NCBI RefSeq assembly: GCF_017591425.1
Contig: NW_024465777.1
Coordinates: 3,038,001 to 3,102,000 of the forward strand
Reading direction: 5' to 3'
Source: Ochotona curzoniae
Taxonomy: Eukaryota > Chordata > Mammalia > Lagomorpha > Ochotonidae
Length of the DNA: 64,000 nucleotides
The notes under the pieces were generated by a model. The model was not told the DNA's origin, made no database searches, and saw only the letters and a list, made by a program, of their open reading frames with translations. Shown piece after piece: positions 54,640-64,000 of this stretch. The position numbers and the translations under genes are program-made. How positions within the stretch are numbered: the stretch's first letter is position 1; each line of letters begins with the position of its first letter.

Positions 54640-56345
54640 TGCACAAGCCTGGCCTTCACATATTCTAGTGGATGCTATTGCCTAGTTGGGGCATCTTCCA
54701 AGAAGCCCCACCAGGCCTGCCTCCAGACCTGGTTTGTGTACATGCCAGCCTCTGCTGTGGTCTAGTCCAGCCCAGCCTGTGTCCTGTCTGGCTCTTGTGC
54801 ACATCCACAGATGCTGTAGCTTAGCTCATTCCACACTGCTCTCACACCCTCTCAGGAATGCCTACAGGTGCTGCTGCCTTGTCCAGCCTGGCCCGCCCTC
54901 AGCCCTGGTTCTTGGGCACATCCATGAATGCTGTAGCTTAGCTCATTCCACATTGCTCTCATACCCTCTCAGGAATGCCTACAGGTGCTGCTGCCTTGTC
55001 CAGCCTGGCCCACCCGCAGCCCTGGTTCTTGTGCTCACCAGTGCTAGCCTGACATAGTACCCTGCCAGACATTGCCAGGTGGTGCTGCAGCCTAGTCCAA
55101 CCTGGCTTGCCCCCAGACTGACCCATACCAGTTCAGTTCTCATGCCCACCAGGGGAAGCAGCAGCTTAGCAAGGGAGTCCCTGAAGTTCCCCTACCAGGC
55201 CTACACCCAGCCCCTGGTGGTGTTTGTGCCAACAGGTGCTATATCCCTGTATGAGATGGCCCACCCCTAGTCTGCATTTGCCAGCAGATGCTGCTACCTG
55301 GCACAGCCTGATCTGTACTGTTACTGGTGGGTGCAGCAGCATAGCATAGTCTGGTCCACCTCCTGCCCTCCTGTGAATTGGTGGGTGTTATAGTGAAACC
55401 TGGCCCTACCTGTTGTCTGGCCTGGCTCTCACTCATGCCAGTGTGTGCTGTGGACTGACCTTGCTGGGTCCCTACCCCAAGACCAGGCTCACACATATGC
55501 TAACAGGTACTGCAGCCCAGCATGGTTTAACTTGCTCCCAGCCCCAGGTTTTACACTCACCATTAGGAACTGTGCCTAGCAGAGAAGTTCCTCAAGTTTT
55601 CCTACCAGGCTGTCTCCCAGCAATGGATCTTGTATGTCCTGGTGGTTGCTGCTACCAGACTGACATGGTCAGCCCCCAGTCCTGACACTCACTGGCAGGT
55701 ACTGTGGCTGTGGCTTAGCCCAACTGGCCCACACCCATTCCGGCTCTCACCAATGGGTGCTACAGCTGAGCCTAGTCTAGCCCACCCACAGACCCAACCT
55801 GGTGGTGCTGTGGCCTAGCCTGGCTTGTGCCATACCCATCTTGCCTTCTCAGTTGCAAGTGGGTGCTGGAGCCTAGCTCAGTCTGGCCTTCCCATAGACC
55901 CAGCCCACACACATGCCAGTGGGTGCTGCAGCCTTGCCCAACCTGGTCTGCCCGTAGCCCAGACGCTCACATTTCACCAGTGGAAGCTGCAGCCCAGCAG
56001 GGGAGTCCCCAGAGGTCTCGTCCTAGACCTGTTCCCAGCCTTGGGTCTTTTGTGTGCTGGCAGTTGCAACAATCCAACCTGGCCTGGTCCACACACAGTC
56101 TCAGCTCTTGATAGTGAGTGTTGCAGACTAGCCCAGGTAGGCATGGCTCACACCCTGTCCTGGCTCTCCTGTGTGCCAGTGGGTGCTAAGGTCTGGCTCA
56201 ACCAGTAATATCCCCAGACTCAGCCCACATAAAAGACATGCCTGGCCCTCCCCCAGCCTTGGTTCTTGTGCTACCAGCCCTGGATCTCATGTGTGCTGAG
56301 GGTGCAATGGCCCTAGTTGGCATGGTCCGCTCTCAGTCCTGGCCC
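54640..56345. repeat. Degenerate repeat block of ~60-bp monomers, copy 1
   Basis: Preceded by an 18-base T run and AAGATTTATTG. Built of imperfect units resembling TGCCAGTGGGTGCTGCAGCC, then TAGCCCAGCCTGGCCCACCC and CCAGTCCTGGCTCTTGTGCA, repeated many times. One higher-order pair of about 130 bp is nearly exact (ATGCTGTAGCTTAGCTCATT at about 54810 and 54929). Every few monomers a different unit appears (AGTCCCTGAAGTTCCCCTAC). No open reading frame is maintained in all units. Not assigned to a named family. Confidence 0.8.
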
Positions 56346-56358
56346 TTGCATGTAATAT

Positions 56359-56596
56359 ATAAGATTTATTTGAATAGTAAATTGACTGTGAAAGGGAAAG
56401 GTGGAGGAGAGGGAGAGAGAGAGAGATACATAGGTAGAAAGGAGGTACTAGTCTAGGTTGAAGCCAGGAGCCTGGGTCTCCCACGTGGATGGCAGGGGCC
56501 CAAGTATTTGGGAGCTGGATTGGGAGCAGATAATCTGGATAGGCAATTCAGGTGTTGTAGGCAGCAGCTTACTTTGCTGCACCAAAACATTGTCTC
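56359..56596 (-). repeat. CSINE, old, minus strand
   Basis: AAGATTTATTTGAATAGTAA start, (GA)n expansion, GCTGCACCAAAACATTGTCT near the head; follows the monomer block immediately. Confidence 0.72.
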
Positions 56597-57059
56597 TGAA
56601 ATTCAGGTTTTTAACAAAAGAAGTTGGATGTTTGACTTTACTGCTAAATTCTTGGTAGAAAGTCTTGTTAAAATGACCTTATTGGTACACCAAAGCTGCT
56701 TAAGCCAGGGGGAGAGGCCAAAGCACAGCTCACGCAGGATTCTGTGTGGCCCTGGTTCCGTGGCAGCTGTGTGGCCTGCTGGGCTTTGACGGCACAAGGC
56801 TTCCCCTCATCCCCGCAACGTGTTTGTCTTTATTTGATCAACAAGGAAGGGTCCTGACAGCTACGAGTTTATCCTTGGTTAGAAGATAATGATAATTTTA
56901 AAAAAGGATTAGAAAGTTTCAAGTACATATTTTTTCATATGTCCAATATGACAATGGCATTTAAAAAGTAATTTTTTATAATCATGGCTTAATATAACTG
57001 CGTTGATGTTCTCTATTTCTGAAATTAACTCATTTAAATACCAAGCATTCAAATTCTTT
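56597..57059. other. Intron 1 unique AT-rich DNA
   Basis: Nothing recognised. Confidence 0.45.
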
Positions 57060-57062
57060 TTT

Positions 57063-57751
57063 TTCTTTTAAATATTTATTTTTATTGGAAAGGCAGCTTT
57101 ATAGAGAGAAGGTAAGATTGAGAAAGATCTTCCACCCACTGGTTCAGTCTTTTTTTAAATTTTTTTAAATTTTTTTTTAAAGATTTATTTTTATTATTTT
57201 TTCATTGGAAAGGTGGATATACAGAGAGGAGAGACAGAGAGGAAGATCTGTCCACTGATTCACTCCCCAAGTGAGCGCAACGGCCGATGCTATGCCGATC
57301 CGAAGCCAGGAGACTCTTCCAGGTCTCCCACGCGGGTGCAGGGTCCCAAAGCTTTGGGCCGTCCTCGACTGCTTTCCCGGGCCACAGGCAGGGAGCTGGA
57401 AGGGAAGCGGGGCTGCCGGGATTAGAACTGGCGCCCATATGGGATCCTGGCGCATTCAAGGCGAGGACCTTAACCATTATTCTGTCACACCAGACCCACA
57501 TTGATTCAGTCTTATAGGCAGCCAGAATGACTGGAACTGAGCCAATCCAAAACCAGGAGCCAGGAATTTCTTCTAGGTCTCCCACGCTGGTGTAGGGTAC
57601 CAAGGCTTTGGGCCATCCTCTGCTGCTTTCCCAGGCCACAAGCAGGGAACTGGAAAGGAAGTGGAGCAGTCGGATACATGAACAAGCACCCTTTTGGGAT
57701 CCCTGCCCTGGAGGTGGAGGAGTAGCCAGTTGAGCCAATGAGCTGGCCCCC
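57063..57751 (-). repeat. CSINE, minus strand, split by a younger SINE
   Basis: Left part AAATATTTATTTTTATTGGA to CCACTGGTTCAGTC (about 57150); right part from GATTCAGTCTTATAGGCAGC (about 57503) to TGAGCTGGCCCCC. TTCAGTCTT at both inner edges is the remnant target-site duplication of the nested element. Confidence 0.88.
57152..57501 (-). repeat. CSINE, young, nested in the preceding SINE
   Basis: Long T-rich tail (minus-strand poly(A)), near-consensus body with GAGCGCAACGGCCGATGCTA, and a head ending TATTCTGTCACACCAGACCC that has drifted from consensus. Confidence 0.93.
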
Positions 57752-57825
57752 AAGCATTCAGATTCTAAATAGATTTGGGATATAGATTTTGTGGTTGATT
57801 TTAACTATATGTATATATATATATT

Positions 57826-58137
57826 TTAAGATTTATTTTTATTACAAAGTCAGATATACAGAGAGGAGAGACAGAGAGGAAGATCTTCCATTCGTTGATT
57901 CACTCCCCAAGCTACCACAATGGCTGGTGCTGTGCTGATCTGGAGCCAGGAGCCAGGAACCTCCTCCAGGTCTCCCGCACAGGTGCAGGGTCCTAAGGGC
58001 TATCCTCCACTGCTTTTCTAGGTCATATAAGCCGGGAGCCAGATCACAAGTGAAACGCTGGGACGCGAACTGCTGTCCATATGAGATGTCAGTGCTGCAG
58101 GCTGAGGATTAGCTTGCTTTGCCACTTCACCAGCCCT
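57826..58137 (-). repeat. CSINE, minus strand
   Basis: Preceded by (AT)n. TTTTAAGATTTATTTTTATT start, TTGCCACTTCACCAGCCC end. Confidence 0.85.
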
Positions 58138-58149
58138 TCCTATAGTTCC

Positions 58150-58800
58150 TGGACGCTATTGTGTGTTTTAGGTTGAATAGCTTCTTGATCTGACTTGGTT
58201 CCTGTCTTTTTTTGTGTTGTTAAGCAACCTAAGAAAAAAGTTTGAAGTTGCATCCTGTTCTTCTGTGTATTTGTTCAGTTTCTTTTTCATTGATATTTCT
58301 TCTCTTTCTTTGTAATGAGTACATTTATCTCCTTCAGTATCATTGTGGTAACTGCTGTAAAATTCTTGTGTATGCTCTGTAGGCATGTCTCCTGGATTAC
58401 TTACTCCTTGAGGGTGAGTTATGTTTTCTAGTTTGTTCCCTATGAGTCCTTTTGGGATTCTATTCTGGGCAGTAAAAATGTCAACTAGAGGATGATTGGA
58501 TTTTGCTAGATTCTTCTGAAGAGTGTTGATTTTCTTTATCAGCAGCAGGCAGTAGCATAGCTGCCGTCTGACGGCAAAACTCCTCCCCTTGTGGCAGGCG
58601 GCAGGCCTTCCCTTCCCTTTCCGTCTTGGAGGCGGCTCAGTGTGGGCGTGTTTCAGGGATCAGCCGAGTCTGGATGAGCTCAAGGACCTTCCCACTCACA
58701 TCTCCCTGGTGATGGGTATTGCGGGCTTTCCCTTGGGGCCTGAAGCCATCAGGGCTGTGGATTCGCCACAGAGGTGTAGAGGTCCCGTGTGGAACAAGGC
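58150..58800. repeat. Possible ancient L1 5'-region remnant
   Basis: CTTCTGAAGAGTGTTGATTT, then TATCAGCAGCAGGCAGTAGC, resembles the 5' untranslated region of old mammalian L1M-type elements. Diverged; orientation not certain. Confidence 0.35.
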
Positions 58801-59385
58801 TGAGAGATCAACATCTGGAAATTTGTCCCAGATGCCCCCCTCCTCCTGAGTGTCGGTACCCGGCACCCGGCGTCTGCCGGCCTTTGCTGAAAGCGGAGCT
58901 GCTGCTCAGGGAAGAGGGTTGATTCTGGAGGAGCTGCTTGGCCAGCCACAAGCCTCAACTTGTTTTTTTCTTTCTTCTTCTTTTTTTTCCCCTAAATTTA
59001 TTTTTGAATAAAATAACTCCTTAACTTTCTAATAGTTTTAGATTTTTAGAAATATCACAAAAGCAGGAGAGATTTTCTAAGTGATTTTAAAAGAAAATGC
59101 TTCTCATTGTAGCAGCCTCCTGGACTTCTTGCAAGGCTAGGTTTAGCTGCCATTTAAGGTCTGCCTTCTGATTGTGCCACGCAGCAGCAGTCTTTGTAGG
59201 AGCTGCCGAGTTATATAAGCCTATTTTTGTCTTTTTGCTAAATGGCCTCAGCTATTAAGTATTTTGAACCTAGATTTCCTTTTGGTGTGTGCGTGGGTTT
59301 GTATGTGTGTTTGTTTTTTCCTGTACTAACTAGCTTTATTGACACAGCTTGTTCCCTTTCCTTTCTTTCCTTTCTCTTCCCTTCC
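58801..59385. other. Intron 1 unique DNA, no exon seen
   Basis: CpG-containing patch at 58855-58900, otherwise AT-rich. Nothing recognised. Confidence 0.4.
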
Positions 59386-59610
59386 TTTAAGAGCTATTTA
59401 TTTGAAAGGCAGAGTGACAGAAAAAGGGAGAGACAGATCTTTGATCCAGTATTCACCCCCACATGTCTGCAGTGAAACTCCACCTGCTTCCCAGGTACAT
59501 TAACAGGGAGCGGATTCGGAAGTGGAGCAGCTGGGATTTGAACCAGTGCTTGTAGGGTTTGCCAGCATCAACAATTGGAAGCGTAACCTACTCTGCCACA
59601 GTGCTGCCCC
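59386..59610 (-). repeat. CSINE, old, internally deleted, minus strand
   Basis: TTAAGAGCTATTTATTTGAA start, CTACTCTGCCACAGTGCTGC end; the GGTCTCCCA block is missing. Confidence 0.75.
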
Positions 59611-59621
59611 TTCCTTAAAAA

Positions 59622-59908
59622 TATTTTTTGTTGTTGTATTAATTTGAAAGAGTGAGATATCTGGTTCACTCCCCAAATGGCTGTAGCCAACTGGGATTGG
59701 GTCAGGCTGAAGCCCGGAGCCAGGAACTTCTTCCAGGTTTCTCATGTGGGGTAGGGGCCCAAGCACTTGGGTCATCTTCTGGTGTTTTCCTAGATACATT
59801 AGAAGGGAGCTGGATTAAGAGTGGAGCAGCCAGGACACGAGCAAGTGTCCCTGTGGTACTGTTGGTGCTGCAGGTGGTAGCTTAAGTTGCTATGCCATAG
59901 TCTGACCC
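59622..59908 (-). repeat. CSINE, older, minus strand
   Basis: ATATTTTTTGTTGTTGTATT start, TTGCTATGCCATAGTCTGAC end. Confidence 0.8.
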
Positions 59909-59939
59909 TGCAGCTCTTCATCTTGATGCAGAAACTGGA

Positions 59940-60140
59940 TTGCAGTGGTGAACAGCACGGACTCTAACGTTCAGAACCACTGTTTGGCCTCTTCTTATTT
60001 TTGTGACCTAAATGACCTAGCTTCCTGGTGCCTCAGTCTTACCTAAACTACAAGGAAAACACTAAACTTCACAGTATTATTGTGGGGTACGATATATGTA
60101 AAAAACTTACATATGATTCATACTAAGTGTGAGATAAGCT
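59940..60140 (+). repeat. MIR fragment, sense
   Basis: GTGAACAGCACGGACTCTAA, GGTGCCTCAGTCTTACCTAA and TTATTGTGGGGTACGATATA in sense MIR order. Confidence 0.6.
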
Positions 60141-60392
60141 GCTGAATAACTGCTAGCTACTAACTTGTTTCCAGTCGGTTTTGGTGAGGTTTTGATTTAT
60201 CCCAGCTAGTACTTATTGGGAATGCAACATGTCTTTTTGCAGAAAAACCAGTAGCATCCTTGCTTACAAATTCTTCAATAAAGATACAGTCTTTAGTTAA
60301 AGGAAACAAACAAAACAAAAACGGTCTTGATGACAAGAATGGAGGGAGTTAGACAAGAAGGGAGGAAAGAAAAAATTATGAAGGCTTTTTCT
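60141..60392. other. Intron 1 unique DNA
   Basis: Nothing recognised. Confidence 0.4.
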
Positions 60393-60660
60393 TTGCCTGA
60401 CACAATGACTCAGTTGGCTAAATCCTCCCCTTGCAAGTACCAGGATTCATATAGGCACCGGTTCATGTCCTGGCTGCTCTACTTCCCATCCAGTTCCTTG
60501 CCTGTGGCCTGGGAAGGCAGTGGACCCTCTCCTTGGGACCAAGTCCTTGGGACCCTGCACCTGTATGGGAGACCTGGAGGAAGTTTCTGGCTCCTGGCTT
60601 TGGATTGGCTCAGCTTCGGGCTTTGTGGCTTCTTGGGGAGTGGATCATTGGATAGAAAAG
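60393..60660 (+). repeat. CSINE, tail lost
   Basis: TTGCCTGACACAATGACTCA head to TGGGGAGTGGATCATTGGAT. A local duplication, CTTGGGACCAAGTCCTTGGG, lies in the body. Confidence 0.85.
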
Positions 60661-60899
60661 TTAGTTAAGGTACTTAAGGCCTCAAAGATTAAGTATATCA
60701 GGTATTTGGTAAGCTTGTATAATAAATTATTTCCTTTGTGAGTGTAAAATTTAAACACTTTAATTTCACAATTGGGCCCCTGCCAATAGCATCTGGTGTG
60801 GTAGTAATACCAGTGGAATCCCTGTGGCTCCGGGTGCCCTGCAGGTCTAGGAGATCCTTTGTGGCCATTTTTATCTAAAGTGGCTGCTGCTCCTCCACT
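60661..60899. other. Intron 1 unique DNA
   Basis: Nothing recognised. Confidence 0.4.
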
Positions 60900-61085
60900 C
60901 CCTTTATACTTTGTTTCCCTTTAGGCACTCACTGCTTTTTGTAACCTCTAACTTTGTGTATTTATTATCTGCCTTCCACAGACCTCTTAAGTTTCACGAG
61001 GTCAAGTCTTATCTGTATCAGCTAAAACTGTTCCCCGTGCCTGTTCATTGCTTGGCAGATAGTAGGTCCTCAGGAAACACGCACT
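60900..61085 (+). repeat. L2 3'-end fossil
   Basis: TAAGTTTCACGAGGTCAAGT, then CATTGCTTGGCAGATAGTAG and GTCCTCAGGAAACA: L2 3' terminus pattern. Confidence 0.6.
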
Positions 61086-61256
61086 GGGTGCTGACTAACA
61101 TGACCTGAGGCTGGGGCACAGACACGTGCGAGATGTCAGGTGAGTGAGGGGAGAGAGCCTGGAGTCGGAACTTTGGTGGCAAATGCTCTTCAGACATGAA
61201 CATCACGAGTGTAAAGGTTTCCTGTGGATTGGAACCCTGCGGTCCCTAGTGTTTTT

Positions 61257-61586
61257 TCTTTTTTTAATTTTTTTTTTTTTTTAAATTTTATTGGAAAGGC
61301 GGATATACAGAGAGGAGAGACAGAGAGGAAGATCTTCCGTCCGATGATTCACTCCCCAAGTGAGCGCAACGGCCGATACTATGCCGATCCGAAGCCAGGA
61401 GCCTCTTCCGGGTCTCCCACGCGGGTGCAGGTTCCCAAAGCTTTGGGCCATCCTCCACTGCTTTCCCGGGCCACAGGCAGGGAGCTGGAAGGGAAGCGGG
61501 GCTGCCGGGACTAGAACCGGCGCCCACATGGGATCCTGGGTGTGCAAGGCGAGGACCCTTAACCACTTGCGCCACCGCGCCGGGCC
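61257..61586 (-). repeat. CSINE, young GCAAGTGG subfamily, with target-site duplication
   Basis: Near-consensus. On the minus strand the head reads GGGCCCGGCGCGGTGGCGCA then AGTGGTTAAGG. CCCTAGTGTTTTT lies at 61244-61256 and 61587-61599, a 13-bp duplication. Confidence 0.97.
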
Positions 61587-61599
61587 CCCTAGTGTTTTT

Positions 61600-62239
61600 A
61601 TTATTTTTTTTTCTGATGTTAGAAATAAATGGTGATATTGATTTGGATACTTATGGTTATGAATAATTGAAATCCTTTTTTTTCCTCCCTCTTTTTTTTC
61701 CTCCTGTATCCACAGTGGCGGAAGAGGAGGGAGCTGCTCCTTGCTGTCAAACTATATCAGCACCCAGGGAAGGGGGACAGCGTTTTGGTGATGCCTTCGT
61801 CACCCCAACGTGGGAGGGTGTCAATTGAGTGGTTTTGACAGCTCTGAAATATTTGTTTTTGGCTTTGTTATACCAGGGTTGGGAAACTCTTTCCATGACT
61901 GTTGGCTGACCAAGTCCACCTTCGTGTATCTACAGACTGGACACTTGCTGCAAAGCCTGGGCAGGAGAGTTGTCCAACCTGTTCTGCTTTCTATCCTCAG
62001 ATGAGGCATTTGATGTCCTCTGCTGGCCTAGATACGTGGCTGTCATGTCCCTTGTGTGCATCACGGCATGCTGACCACTGCACAGGCATCAGCAACTGAG
62101 AGCTCCCAGTCTGCACATGCCTTCCATTGTTGGACCACATATCCTGTGTTTTCCCTGTGGTGAGGGTCTGAGTCCAGTGGTCTGGCTGGGGAGTTGCCTG
62201 TGAAACCTTGCCTGCGGTGACCTCAAACTTGTCTCTTGT
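61600..62239. other. Intron 1 DNA leading into the second monomer block
   Basis: T-rich runs near 61676-61700, then CAGTGGCGGAAGAGGAGGGA... No exon recognised. The part after about 62000 may belong to the same element as the monomer block. Confidence 0.4.
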
Positions 62240-63110
62240 GTGTGCCAGCTAGTGCAGAGTCAGGTTCAGTCTGTCACCTGCACCAAGCCAGTTCATATAC
62301 CAGTGGTTGAAGCTGCCTGGTTAGTTCTGCCCCTAGACCCATCTCTCTCGCAAATTGATGGGTGCTGCAGCCTGGTCCAGCCCAGTCTGTCACAGCCCCA
62401 GTCCTTAGGGATGCTGAGGCCTATTCAGGGTGGTCCCAGTCATCTCCACAAGGCCCATCCCCAGTACCAGTTTTGCATGTGCTGGCACGTGCTGCAGCCT
62501 TGCCTGGCCCATCTTGTATCCCATCTGGCTCTTGTGTACATTCATGGGTGCTGCATCTTACTTAGCTCAGCCCGCCCTGACTCCAGACATGAACCACACA
62601 TGTGCTGTTGGGTGTTGGTGCCCTGCATGGCAAGGTCTGCCTCCAGCCTTGGCTCTTGTGCTCACCAGAGGGAGCTGTGGCTCCATGGGGGATTGCCCAC
62701 TCACAGCCCTGGATCTGGTGCTTGCCAGGAAGAGCTGTGATCCAGCGTAGCAAGAGTTGCTGCTACCAGTCCTGGCACTTGCCAGCAGTTGCTGCAGCTA
62801 AGTCTGGCAAGTTTGTACCTATTCTGGTTTTTACATGTGATGCTCAACAGTGCAAATAGCAGCCTACCAGGAGAGTTCTTCAAGTTCCCCTATGCCAGGC
62901 CTGATTTCAGCCCCCAGTCTTGCTCATGCCAGTGGGTGCTATAGCTCAGTCTGGCATGGCCCACCCCTACTCTCGGAATTTGCCAGTGGGTGCTGCAGAC
63001 TAGCCCAGCCTGACCCGTCTCCAGACCTGCTGATCCTGTGACCCGGCAGGTACCTACCGTAGCCTAGCGCAGCCTGTCCCACATTCATTCTGGCCCTTAG
63101 GAGTGCTCGG
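62240..63110. repeat. Degenerate repeat block of ~60-bp monomers, copy 2
   Basis: Same family as 54640-56345: CAAGTTCCCCTATGCCAGGC (62881) parallels GAAGTTCCCCTACCAGGCCT (about 55183), followed in both by a GCCAGTGGGTGCTATAGC-like unit and CATGGCCCACCCCTA. Monomer order is thus conserved between the two blocks, which suggests two copies of one longer element instead of independent minisatellites. Confidence 0.8.
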
Positions 63111-63864
63111 GCCTAGCTTCTGAGAGTTCCTAAGACATTCAGAACCTTCCTGTCAGCTCTAGATATACTGAACCCTGATCCAGGCTTTTACAAGATTCCC
63201 TGATCTATATTGACAAGCTGGAAGAAAGGCTGAGAGGACTGATTATTGGTTTGGGCTGAAATGATCTAGAAAGGCTTCCTGGAGGTAAGATTTGAGCTAG
63301 ATTGTGCACATTCATGGGGCACAATAATGGGCATTATCATGAACTTTTCATGGGATTTTAGTTAACATTTAGTGTCAAGATTTTAGCAGCCTTATTGTGT
63401 AGGATGAACAGGAAAGAACATGGAAGTGGGGCAGGGCTGTGGGTTTTCTAGCCTTGGCAGGGCAGTCATCCCAGGAAAGGACGTGGAGAACTTCGCAAGA
63501 CCTCACTTTTGAAGACTCTTGCGCATGCTTCAGGCAAGAGTGTGTGTGTTTAATTGAACAATTAGCTGCATTAGGTAATTAATCATAGCTCAGTCGTTTG
63601 CCACGGTTATGGAAACAGCCTTTGACACTACTGGGAGGTGAATCATTTGTCCATTCAGACTGTGGGCTTAGCTGAACGATTGTAAATGAAAGAGAATATT
63701 TTAAAAGAATAGATATTTCCCTCTATCATGGTATTCAGCTAAGGCAATTGCATATTTCAGTTGTATTCTACAATATATACTAAAACTTGATGACTTTACT
63801 AGTAACTAAATTTTAGATTACTTTAAATAGGTAAGTGTGATAGCTTTATCCATACATTTTTTTC
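63111..63864. other. Intron 1 unique DNA, homeodomain-like AT motifs
   Basis: Repeat-free 750 bp. 63549-63596 holds TTAATTGAACAATTAGCTGC then TTAGGTAATTAATCATAG: three TAAT-type cores close together. No exon. Confidence 0.5.
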
Positions 63865-64000
63865 TTAATATTTATTTTATTGGAAAAGCAGAGTTACAGA
63901 GAAAAGGAGAGACAGAGAGAAGCATCTTCCATCTGCTGGTTCACCTTCAAGTGGCCACAATGGCTGGAGCTGAGCATATCTGAAGCCAGGAGCCAGGAGC
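63865..64000 (-). repeat. CSINE, minus strand, cut by the window edge
   Basis: CTTAATATTTATTTTATTGG start, AGCCAGGAGCCAGGAGC at the last base; the head lies beyond the window. Confidence 0.92.

Larger units (their letters stand above)
35587..64000 (+). other. CLIC4: CLIC4 intron 1, 5' portion (runs off the window)
   Basis: Begins with the consensus donor GTGAGC. No frame in the remaining 28.4 kb encodes the expected next residues (AGSDGESIGNCPFSQ by memory), so exon 2 lies beyond the window. A very long first intron is normal for this gene. Content is mainly SINEs, two L1/other repeat insertions and AT-rich unique DNA. Confidence 0.9.

Noticed and set aside
57202..57753. A 183-codon minus-strand frame, and many similar 60-140 codon frames with CSINE-derived peptide such as ACGLGKQ
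   Set aside because: These are translations of CSINEs in both orientations and recur all over the window. They are repeat sequence, not genes.
35587..64000. Search for CLIC4 exon 2 (the residues around CPFSQRLF) in intron 1
   Set aside because: No frame on the plus strand contains it; exon 2 lies beyond the window.
1..64000. Prokaryotic-type systems, intact retrovirus or virus genes
   Set aside because: Composition, introns and SINE content are mammalian; only decayed LTR fragments without coding regions were seen.

Overview
The window is mammalian nuclear DNA from a lagomorph, most likely a pika (Ochotona). The main evidence is the dominant interspersed repeat: about 75 full or partial copies, in both orientations, of the tRNA-derived lagomorph CSINE. 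It has a pol III-type head with a split A/B box (B box like GGTTCTAATCC), a body built around GTGGCCTGGGAAAGCAGT and GGGACCCTGCACCC, and a tail of AATAAA-rich sequence and poly(A). The pika assignment rests on the head variant with GTCCTCGCCTTGCA and the tail with TCGGACGGAAGATCTTCC; it is my recollection of the family and was not checked by search.

Only one protein-coding exon is supported. At 35515-35586 (+) 24 codons reading MALSMPLNGLKEEDKEP... end exactly at a strong splice donor (AAG|GTGAGC). This is coding exon 1 of CLIC4 (chloride intracellular channel 4). It lies in a TATA-less CpG island (about 34.9-36.35 kb) rich in GC and CACCC boxes. Everything after 35586 is the 5' part of CLIC4 intron 1, more than 28.4 kb. 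Exon 2 is not reached. By known synteny (human 1p36.11, SRRM1 - CLIC4 - RUNX3), 1-34.9 kb should be SRRM1-CLIC4 intergenic DNA; no exon or pseudogene was recognised there.

Layout. 1-8.5 kb: CSINEs, an L1 3' stub inserted in a SINE tail, a (CA)n tract and an ancient CCAAT-rich repeat. 8.8-10.4 kb: a 1.58-kb GTGGT-type pentamer satellite with an inserted motif that recurs about 14 times. 10.4-23.1 kb: CSINEs, MIR and L2 fossils in otherwise unique DNA. 23.2-25.3 kb: a MaLR-type LTR fossil carrying nested insertions and abutting a young 5'-truncated L1 (867 bp, 13-bp target-site duplication). 25.3-34.9 kb: SINE-rich intergenic DNA. 34.9-36.35 kb: CLIC4 promoter and exon 1. 36.35-64 kb: intron 1 with a 29-bp minisatellite, many CSINEs (several SINE-in-SINE nests with readable target-site duplications), a second near-identical truncated L1 (49.9-50.3 kb), and two blocks (54.6-56.35 and 62.2-63.1 kb) of a degenerate repeat of roughly 60-bp monomers.

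I found no new gene system. The most unusual items are the pentamer satellite, the paired ~60-bp-monomer blocks, a CSINE subfamily marked by a one-base insertion near the A box, and repeated insertion of SINEs at the same AAGATTTATTTGA target. Repeat boundaries without a stated target-site duplication are approximate (about 10-20 bp).
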